From NCBI RefSeq assembly GCF_000208745.1, contig NC_030850.1:19212617-19276616 (forward strand): DNA of 64,000 nt, in the 5' to 3' direction. Shown here piece by piece: positions 46,368 through 55,764 of the stretch (within the stretch, counting starts at the first letter, position 1; each line of letters opens with the position of its first letter). The notes beneath the pieces are model-generated. The model was not told the DNA's origin, did not search any database, and was given only the letters and a program-made list of their open reading frames with translations. This stretch comes from Theobroma cacao. Lineage: Eukaryota; Streptophyta; Magnoliopsida; Malvales; Malvaceae. A program made the translations under genes and the position numbers.

Positions 46368-48086
46368 TGTTAGCTTTATTTTTATTTTGAAATGAAAAAA
46401 TTGATTGAACTTAAAGAGCTTTGAAAATAAATGAAAGATACTTTTGAATATAATGAAAATTGTTAAAGATGTTTCGAAGCTAAACTTAAGAGAAAGATAT
46501 ATTCAAAGGCTAAGAATGATTGAACATGCTTTGAAAGTGAGTGATCATACTCTTGAACTTTAAGAAATGCCTCTCAATTTTCCTTAAGATTTTTTATTTT
46601 CAAAATCAAAGTGCCAGCCTAAGTATTAAAGTCTCAAAAGAAAAGACTTGATTCTTAAATGAGAAGAAAGCAAAATTTATTTCTTTATCACAAGAAGAAT
46701 TGATTCTGAAGAAGGAGAATTTAGTTTTTAAGCAAAGATCAATAGTGAAGAATCGATTCTGAGAAAAGAAAAAGTCGATTTTTGGAGGACAAAAGCTTTA
46801 GAATTTGTGAAGAACCAACACCTCAAAGAGAAAGAATTGATTCTACAAGGACGGAATGCAGAAAGCTGAAAGAAAAGAAGAAAGAATCGATTATACATGG
46901 GCAAGATATCAATTCTTGAAGCACCTGAAGCAAAATTCAAAAGGTTGGTGACCAAGAAAGAAATGGTAAAATTGGATAAGATTAGAGCACCAAAATCAAG
47001 CTCAAATTCCAATTTTAGCACCAAACCACAATGAATAACCAACAACTTGAGGCTGAAAAATCGATTCTCCCAGATTGCAAAGGTGTCATCTTTGAACCTA
47101 GTTGTAGAAGAACCGACATCTCAAAATAAAAGAATTGATTCTTCAGAGATAGAAAGCTCTAGACTTTAAGAAGAACTAACATCTCAAAATATAAGAATCG
47201 ATTCTCTAAAGACAAAAAGTTCTAGATTTTGTGAAGAGTCGATTACTTAAGAGCAAAAACTTGATTCTACATATGCAACAGAATTGTGCAAGCTAGTTGG
47301 AACGTACGAGAAATGATTCCAATTTTGCTCCAACGGGCACGAAATAACAAAGGCTATAAATACCTACCTTGAGGACGTTAAAGTAAGGAACTTGAACAAA
47401 TTTGAATCATCTTTGAAGAAGAAAAGAGAGAAAAAACAAGAAAAATAGTTGTAAGCAAAAAAGTCCTATCTTCGAGCAAGAGCATAACCTAAAGATCACA
47501 TTTTTATCTTTCAGTTAATCTCCCTTCATCATCTATATCTTTTGAGAAAGCTCTTACCTTTTTGAACCTAAACTTATTTATTAGCTTTTTTAGAGGTTTT
47601 GAGGTAAAGGCTCTTAAGAATCCATTGTTGTATGCAAGAGAAAGGTAGAGGGGTTTTACTCAATCTTTCAAAAAGTTGTATCTTGTGTAAAGGTTATGCT
47701 TGAACCTAAAACAGGTAGTGTCTTGGTAAAAGTTAGGCCAGATCTTGTAAAAGGCATGTTGCGAAGGGTACACTTGATCTTGTTAAAAGGCATGTTGTAA
47801 AGGTTATGCTTGATCTTGTTGAAAAAGCAAGCTGATAGTGGATTCAAACTCCTTGTGCTATCAAGGGAGAGGACGTAGGCATTAAAAGGCCGAACCTCAA
47901 TAAAAATCCTATTAAGTACATTTTATTTTTCTACTCTTTACTTATTCATTTCATACTTTGTTTTGCTATTCTATTTTCTCATATTTCTGCTTCATCTTCA
48001 AAGGTTTTCGAAAAAGGAGGAAGTTTTACTTCACAACGAATTGACCCCCTATCTTGGTAATTTTAATTAAGCTTATCTTTCTAACA
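46368..48086 (+). mobile_element. F: solo LTR of a Copia-like element
   Basis: TGTTAGCTTT...TTTCTAACA, 1719 bp, with flanks ACTTG and AATTG; D1 reads AATTG at this place, so the left copy carries one mutation. The LTR holds about ten copies of AGAATCGATTCT-like palindromes (46640-47275), a TATAAATA box near 47356, and a 'gtaaaggttatgcttgatcttg' repeat (47690-47830), an arrangement like the Sirevirus LTR. It ends after 'gaattgacccccta', close to the 'cacccccctctag' of that LTR. No internal part. Confidence 0.75.
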
Positions 48087-48471
48087 AATTGGTTAAAAGA
48101 AATGTTTCTATAAGAATATCTGAAGATATTTATAATTGAATTAGAACTTTAGTTTAACAACTCAATCCATTTAGTAAGTTAAGAGAGAGTAGAAAAGATT
48201 GAAATGAAGTGTTGAGGGAAATTGTAATCCTAGGCTTTTTTCTTATTGATTTCTTAAATTCAAATTCTTATTTTTATTTGTTAGTTTTATTTTACTATTA
48301 TTTTGTAAATTTAAATCGTGTTTGGAACTTTAGTAATATGTGAAACTGTAAAGTTGTTGCAACTTTAGTAATTAACAAGTTTTGGCAACAATTCCTTATG
48401 GGAATAGTACTTAACTCTTCAATATATTATTTATTAGTGATATGTGCACTTGCATAGTAAATTCCACAACA
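48087..48471 (+). repeat. D3 LTR, last segment
   Basis: 'aaattggttaaaagaaatg' to CCACAACA at 48471, collinear with D1 10400-10750 and 14211. It is followed by CCAAG. Confidence 0.75.
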
Positions 48472-48476
48472 CCAAG

Positions 48477-49228
48477 CGAGCTACTGATCTATAAAACAAA
48501 AGCAAGGGAAAATAGTGAATGGATAGGGGAAGGGGACAAGCCAAGGGGAAGAGTTTTTGCAATAAACCATACTTTGCAAAAACAACATGATATTATTAGT
48601 AACCATATAATTTCTTCTCAAATGTTCAATAACTTTAATTTAACCATTTTCCATAAATGCATTTGAAATCTAAAATGCATAGGAAAGTTGTTAAGAATTT
48701 ATAGCTCCAAGTACAAAACATTTACATGGAGAAAAGAAAGAAGAGTTCTCAAATCCACAATTTCCATAACATCCATTCATCACGTGAATGCATCATTAGA
48801 TAATCAATCAACTCATTAATTCCAACAAGCACAATAATCATTAACTCACTATACATAGGTGTCACAGCATCCAATATATAAATGAGGAGTCAAGTTATAC
48901 CATTGACAAAAGATAAAGGGAACATGGGTACTTTTCCCAATTCAACATTGTGGTAATCTTACCCACACCAGACTTTAGAAAGGGGAAAATATGGGTACAT
49001 TTGCCTACTCAACCATGTGGTATTCTTACCCTTACACCGAGCTTTAGAAAGGGAAAATATGGGTACATTTGCCAACTGAACCCTATGGTATTCTTACCCC
49101 CAAACTAGGCTTTAGAAGGGAAAAAATGGGTACATTTGCAACTTGACCATGTGGTATTCTTACCCTTAAACAAGGGTTTAGAATCAATTTATAATACAAT
49201 GGGAATGTGACACCCAATACCCTATTAT
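48477..49228. other. Host sequence H, right part, with tandem repeat
   Basis: Continuation of 29430-29795 across D3. Positions 48915-49190 hold four tandem units of about 70 bp built on 'gggaaaatatgggtacattt' and 'catgtggtattcttaccc'. No ORF of substance. It ends ATTAT before the family B LTR. In minus orientation it may be part of another LTR with a minisatellite, as in family B. Confidence 0.5.
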
Positions 49229-49535
49229 TGTGAAACCTCGACCTCAGTACACACATAACTCTAAGTAGACGCGATAACACAGACCCACGGTAATTTCATT
49301 ATTTCTCATGGTGAGCTCCTGGAACTAGCTTTCTAATGTTATTAAGGTCTAAGTAGGCCTAAGGAATAAATGAATAATGGTAAAATGAATGAAGAAGATA
49401 GAAATACTAATAATTTCCATACTATGGGCAAAATGGTCATTTTGTATCTCGAATCTAAATTTTTACTTTTTCGTGAACCCGAGTATTTTTAGACTATTAT
49501 GGACTTTATCTCAGTGTCAAAAGAGTAAAAAGGTT
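49229..49535 (+). mobile_element. B3: family B LTR, first part
   Basis: TGTGAAACCTCGACC, collinear with B1 14414-14710 ('ggtctaagtaggcctaagg', 'cagtgtcaaaagagtaaaaa'). Interrupted at 49536 by a family A LTR, with near-identical flanks AGGTT and TGGTT. Confidence 0.82.
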
Positions 49536-52441
49536 TGCCACGCCCCGGAACTCCCATCGAGCCCGTGACAACCGTCACGACGTCTCGATAGGCATCATTA
49601 CCCCGAATGTCGATCGAAACCCTACAAGGCTTAGCATCAGCTTTCGCATCTCCCCAGTGAGTGACAGTTATTAATTCTCACATTTTAAAAAAATCATAAG
49701 TCATTTTGCAAATCAAAATAATAAAATATTACTTTCTAGCTCATATGGGCATTTTCGTCATTTTTTTTTAAAATACCAAAACTCGCCAAAATATGGTGTA
49801 AAAGCTAAATATATTTATACATACTTTAAATCAAATAACTAAAGAATAAAATTACTTTTACAATGACACGTGGGCCCCCAACTGACTAAGAAGATGTAGG
49901 GTACGAACCCTTACTTTCTAGGATGCAACTCCGAGATTAATTCTCATCTTAATCAACTATCAACAAATTGTCTTGAGCCTGAAAAATGGATAGGAAGAGG
50001 GGTGAGATTATGATTACATAATCTCAGTCAGTAAACAATTACCATCAAAAGCATCTAAAGCCGAGTAGATAGAGACAATATAAAAACAGTATATCTCAAT
50101 AATGTTCATAATGCAAAATTCGTTTCAATCTATACCAAATAATTTCTTTTCATCAAAATTTCTCGGCTTATGAATTTCTTAAACTTGGCCCCTGTCAAAA
50201 TCATTCTCGCGGGTACCTTCATCAAGGTATCCCATTGAGACCGCCAAGGGCGTTCAATGACCCATACCTATAAACATGTTTTCACATCTGACACACAGCC
50301 GTTCCTTGGCGTTGGCTGAGTCTCACTCTCACGTGGTGGCCCGAACGTGAGGTGCACTCAAAACATACCTCAGGAGATACTTCACCCAACATCTCCCCCC
50401 AGAGGTAAGTATATAATTGAGTTACCGTGCCCCTCTCATAGGCAGTCCATGAAAACCTGCACCACTACAGTGACCGTTTAATATACCACAAGACCCATAA
50501 AAATTTCAGTAGCATAATATGGCAAATAAAATGTAATCCAGTCTACCGAGACCAATCCAAAACTATTCATATATTTCATGCCAACCCTAAAAATTTAGCC
50601 ATCATGCTACCATAGTGTCATAAGCCACAATTTCAATAACATATAAAATCATAAATTTTAACACAGTCTCCATATACTCAATTTTCTCAAAACAATTTTT
50701 GATTTCAAAACCAGTATAAATCTCATTTTTATTAAAAAATATTTTAATTAGAAAACATAATAATTTATAATTTAAGCTCAACATTCAATAAAAGCATCAA
50801 ACAAGTATAATAACTCTAGATATTTAAGACGATAAGTTGTCCACTCACAATTCTAGGAGTCGATATACTCCTAACCCCAGTCTTCAAGCACAATCTCTGT
50901 ACTTTTACCAGTGTAATTTGCTCACCACCTATCCACAATGTACAATACATAATTCACCACATTAATGCTTGACCATTATAAAATCAATTCAGGCTCGGTG
51001 TATATGCATGATATGACATGCAACTTATCCGAATACCGCTTAAATGTGGTGCTGACCTAATTCGACCTATTACCCGATTAAATTACTAACGCGTCCAATT
51101 TAATCCCAAATTAATTTTTTTCAGTTTCTATACCTCAATTGCACCCAAATTGACTTAATGTTCCTCAGTGTGGTGCAAATTATCAATCTCGATAGCAAAT
51201 TACGAAAATACCCTTAGTGGGTAAAAATTTGTATTTTTACTCTGAAAATTCCCATTATTTTTCTAGGCTCATAATTCCTCAAATAAACATCAAGATCAGC
51301 AGCCAATATTCCCCTAGAAAATTCAGCCAATAATGGTAATGGAGGAAAATGAATTCTTTTCTTGTTGTTTTGTTTCTAAATATGCTAAACTAACTTAAAA
51401 CACTAACATAACTTAAAATCAAATTAATCTAACTTCATTCTCTCTCCATACNNNNNNNNNNNNNNNNNNNNNNNNNNNNNNNNNNNNNNNNNNNNNNNNN
51501 NNNNNNNNNNNNNNNNNNNNNNNNNNNNNNNNNNNNNNNNNNNNNNNNNNNNNNNNNNNNNNNNNNNNNNNNNNNNNNNNNNNNNNNNNNNNNNNNNNNN
51601 NNNNNNNNNNNNNNNNNNNNNNNNNNNNNNNNNNNNNNNNNNNNNNNNNNNNNNNNNNNNNNNNNNNNNNNNNNNNNNNNNNNNNNNNNNNNNNNNNNNN
51701 NNNNNNNNNNNNNNNNNNNNNNNNNNNNNNNNNNNNNNNNNNNNNNNNNNNNNNNNNNNNNNNNNNNNNNNNNNNNNNNNNNNNNNNNNNNNNNNNNNNN
51801 NNNNNNNNNNNNNNNNNNNNNNNNNNNNNNNNNNNNNNNNNNNNNNNNNNNNNNNNNNNNNNNNNNNNNNNNNNNNNNNNNNNNNNNNNNNNNNNNNNNN
51901 NNNNNNNNNNNNNNNNNNNNNNNNNNNNNNNNNNNNNNNNNNNNNNNNNNNNNNNNNNNNNNNNNNNNNNNNNNNNNNNNNNNNNNNNNNNNNNNNNNNN
52001 NNNNNNNNNNNNNNNNNNNNNNNNNNNNNNNNNNNNNNNNNNNNNNNNNNNNNNNNNNNNNNNNNNNNNNNNNNNNNNNTTTTCACTTCTAAACCTCAAA
52101 TCATACTCCAATAAGTCAAATGGACCAAAAAAATCTTTTCTAAAAATTCCCATTTTGTCCCCAAGTGGCAAATGACCATTTTACCCCTAGATAGTGAAAA
52201 TTTCGGTTTGACTCCAAATTGATCCTCGAACTCCGAATTACCATTTTGAGTCATCCCTAAACTGTGAAACTCTTACTTTCACCTTAAAATTCCTATTTGA
52301 ACTAGTTAAGGCTTAATCGACTTAATGATACCATTAGGGGCAATATCGTCTTTTAACGATTTCTCAAACTTCCTAAATATGTAACCATTCTATTGAGCAT
52401 GTAAATGACGTCGTAATTATTTTATAGAACAGGGTTTGACA
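49536..52441 (-). mobile_element. Family A solo LTR with assembly gap
   Basis: Plus-strand TGCCACGCCCCGG...GGGTTTGACA. Minus-strand landmarks: TTTTTCAG near 49980, the 'gttccttggcgttggc' block with CACGTG near 50330, and donor-like AATTGTGAGTGG near 50850. Total 2906 bp including 628 Ns, within the 2.86-3.11 kb range of the other A copies, so the gap size is about right. The long reading frames spanning the Ns are artefacts. Confidence 0.85.
51452..52079. other. Assembly gap (628 Ns)
   Basis: Unresolved sequence inside the family A LTR. By comparison with 56450-57000 it should contain the 'ccctagagtgaaaattcaag' and 'gccgaa' part of the LTR and no gene. Confidence 0.95.
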
Positions 52442-52777
52442 TGGTTGCACAAAGGATGGGAGGAAGAAAAAGTCACCATGTTAATGGCATTTTGGTAAAT
52501 TAAGTGAAATTTGGATTAACTTGAAGCATAAATATCTAAGTTCCAGCAATTTTCAGCAGCTTCTTCCTCTCCTTCCTTCCATCTCTTCTCCCCTTCTCAC
52601 GTTTTCTCATCTTCCATGGAAGCTTGCTTTGAAACCTCCATAAATTTTCTCATGGTAACCCTAAAACTTATGTTTTTATATACCTTGTCATAGGATTTTT
52701 CATGCTCTTTCACTTTTACACTTCAAGAACCTTCAAAACCCTTTCCTTAATACTTTCTCTCAGTAGTTGGACATTCT

Positions 52778-52808
<31 letters not shown>

Positions 52809-53399
52809 TTTTCCATAATAGTTTGAAAGCTTTTGAAAAGGAATTCAACTACAAAGAAACCCTAAGGTGAGTAATAAGTTAGGATTGATTTTTAATATGT
52901 TGATAATGGCTAACAATGGGCTTTGTGAGTGTTTTATTGTTAAGGTTGTTTATTCATTTTTAGGGTGACTAGAGTAGTGAAATAAATGGTCACTTAATGG
53001 TGATTGGAAGCTAGTTAGGAATAACTAGCTGAACTTGAGTTAGGAAATAGCTTTTGGGATTATATTAATGCCAATTTGGGTGATTGAGTTGCTATTGGGT
53101 GTGATAGGTTCCAACGAGATCCCACATCTCTATTTGGAGCATGGGTCAAAACTAGAGTCGATCAAAGCATCAACAAAGACTGGTGAGTGAACTTGCATTT
53201 AAAATGTTTTGGGAAATGCTTGGTATTTGGATGAAGCACGTGAATGATTTTTATTTGATTTTTCCTTAAAGATTATGCATGGGAACAAGCCTTTATTGAA
53301 ACGTGTTATGTTGTGAGTGTGCAATATGATGAATTCTTATGCTCTTATATTATGTTGATATATAAATGTTGTGTATTGATAGTTAATATTGTGTAATAA

Positions 53400-53580
53400 A
53401 TATAATCGTGTGTGTGCGCAATGTGGGTGATGCACATGCCGGTGATGGTGCGAAAGTGTGGATGATGATATTGCTTGTGCGAGTAGGGAGTGAACACGAT
53501 TATATTGAAATGTGCGAGTAAGGAGTGCATATGATGATATTGCCTTGTGCGTTTAGGGAGTGCACATTGGCTGAGTGAAG
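53400..53580 (+). repeat. Minisatellite in B3
   Basis: Four to five units around 'tgtgcgagtagggagtgcacatgatgatattgcc', about 40-50 bp each. Fewer units than B1. Confidence 0.75.
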
Positions 53581-53699
53581 TGGTGGTATACGTGTTTATA
53601 TATGTTTATGTATGCATATATGATAAAAAGTTTATGATTTTAATATGTGAATGTATTGCATGTTGAATCTTGAAAATTGCTAAATACTTTCAAATTGAT

Positions 53700-53935
53700 T
53701 TTTATTGCAGCACAAAATGGATTTTTATTGAAAAGGATCCTTTTTACTTAAGTGCCTTGTTTCTTGCCGCAGCGAGAATGCTTTCACTGCAATGAGAAAC
53801 TCTCGGGTGGTGAGGGCATTGCACTAGCCCTAGTTTCGCTGCAGCAAGAAACTATCGGGTTTGGGTCAGAAATCTATACTTTGAATTTCGCTGCAACGAA
53901 AATGGATTCTCGCTGCAGTGAGAAACCCTTGATCA
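53700..53935 (+). repeat. CTGCAG palindrome array in B3
   Basis: About seven cores, for example 'cgccgcagcgagaatg' near 53768, 'tttcgctgcagcaagaaac' at 53834 and 'attctcgctgcagtgagaa' at 53906, with the spacer 'actctcgggtggtgagg'. Confidence 0.78.
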
Positions 53936-53946
53936 ACTGATGATTT

Positions 53947-55764
53947 TGTAATACCCCATACTTTGATATGGTGACTAATAAAGCTTATCGAATGCCAATT
54001 GAGGTTAATTATAATGTTTAAAAATGATGAAAGATGAAAGGAATAGCTTGGGATAAAATATTCGGCACGTGAAAAAATAATAATGAAATAATAATATTTT
54101 TATTGGGAAAGAATTTGCTAGATAAAAAGTGATTTGGAAGTGAATTGAGGCATAATAAGGTATTTTGGGTACCAAGGAGACAAGAAGAAATTTTTAGAAT
54201 AAAATAATATTAAAATATTAATATTTTATTCAGTGTCAAAATTTTTCATGAAGGAGGAGTATATGGTCAACCTAAGTGGGGGAGAAGAAGAACAAGAAAA
54301 TTTTGGAGAAAAATGATGTTAATGGGGCCCGTGTGTCTTTATTAAATAAAGATAGCGCGAGTAAATAAATATTTTAAATATTATGGGGACACGCGTTGGA
54401 GTACAAACTTTATACTTCGTTTGTACATGTGTAAAAGAAGGTAATAGAAGGAATATGGAGTTAAATGAGTGATGGGAGGATACAATTAAAAAGGGTAAAA
54501 ACCTTGGAGGGTAAAATAGTAATTTTGCCATTTGCTTGGTCAAAGCTTCCCAAGGAAGCTTTATCTCCTTTCTTTTTAAGCCATGACTATCCTTCTCCTT
54601 TCCCACCAGATTTTCTTCTTCTTCCTCCTCCATCCCACGCCATTTTCTCATTCTTCACCATGAAAAGTTAATTTTCTTTCATTTTCTTTCCTTGTTTTCT
54701 TTTCATTTCCTTTCACTTTTTGCTTCTTCCTTCTCCCAACTCCTTATGCACCAAAGTTACAACTTCTAACCCCAATTTCCAGCACTTCCAAACCCAAGGA
54801 GAGAGAAAGAAAAATCTCTCTTTCTTTCCTTTATTTTCTATTTCTACTTCACTTTCAACAACACTTGGATTTTTGGCTTCAAATCTTCATTTTCAAGGTT
54901 GAAAGGTATATATTTCCAACTTTTGGAATTTTTGAATTTATGGTTATATTTTCAGATTTATTTCCTAATTTCTGCAAATTATTTTTCTTGGAAAGATTAG
55001 GTTTTTTGTTGATCTTCATGCCTCCAAGCTCATCCAGGTAACGAAATTTTAAATTAGAGTAGTTGGCCAAATGGGTTTGTGAATTAGACTAGAAATTTAG
55101 GTTAAATGTCAAGTTAGAGGGTAGATTGCCTAATGTAAATTCATTAGAATTATTAGATTTAATTGATGACTTAATTGAGGTTGTTATGGTTTATTAATAA
55201 ATATAGGCTTTAATGGTATTTCGAAACTACCTGGATTAGGACCTTGTCAGTGCTAGTTTTGTCAGGTGAGTGAACTTGCATTGAAAATATTTTGGGAAAT
55301 GTATTGGTATTTGGACAAAGCATTTGAACGATTTTTATTTGATTGTTCCTTAAAGATTATGCATGGGAACAAGCTTTTATTAAAACGTTTTACGTTGTGA
55401 GTGTGCAATATGATGAATCCTTGTGCCTTATATGATGTTGATAAATATATATGTTGCGTATTGATAGTTAATATTGTGTAATAAATATAACTATGCGTGT
55501 ACGCGATGTGGGGGATGCACATGTCGGTGATGACGGGGTGCAGAAGTGTGGATAGTGATGTTGATGTGTGTGAGTTGGGAGTGCACACGATGATGTTGAT
55601 GTGTGTGAGTAGGGAGTGCACAAGATGATGTTGATGTGCGCGATGTGGGGGTGTACACGATGACTCCGGCTATGTGCGATGCATAGTGCACATGAGTTGG
55701 GTGAGGTGGTGGTTGTATACATGCTTGTATATATATATATATATTGTATGGATATGTTTTTATA
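53947..55764 (+). mobile_element. Family E LTR, truncated by the LARD insertion
   Basis: Starts TGTAATACCCCATACTTTG; left flank GATTT. The first 1.3 kb differ from family B (only the first 330 bp match 10756-11081). From the donor-like CAG|GTGAGTGAAC at 55266 onward it is collinear with B3 from 53183, including the minisatellite at 55490-55690 and 'tggttgtatacatg'. Cut at 55764 by the family A element; TTATA at 55760-55764 is the expected duplication. No coding sequence. Confidence 0.75.
55490..55690 (+). repeat. Minisatellite in family E LTR
   Basis: Units of 36-48 bp of the form 'gtgtgagtagggagtgcacacgatgatgttgat', about five copies, homologous to the family B arrays. Antisense frames through it are repeat artefacts. 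Confidence 0.75.

Larger units (their letters stand above)
52447..53946 (+). mobile_element. B3: family B LTR, second part
   Basis: Collinear with B1 14720-16260: 'cttccatggaagcttgc', GAGA tract at 52778-52810, donor-like CTG|GTGAGTGAAC at 53183, minisatellite and palindrome array. It is cut at 53946 by the family E LTR, so its last about 700 bp are outside the window or lost. Confidence 0.82.

Noticed and set aside
51419..52171. Long minus-strand open frames across the N gap
   Set aside because: They are open only because Ns cannot encode a stop; the flanks are family A LTR sequence.
54319..54671. Overlapping frames of 110 and 68 codons on opposite strands in family E
   Set aside because: The stretch is a pyrimidine-rich LTR leader (repeated 'ttcttcttcctcc'), which gives low-complexity frames on both strands.
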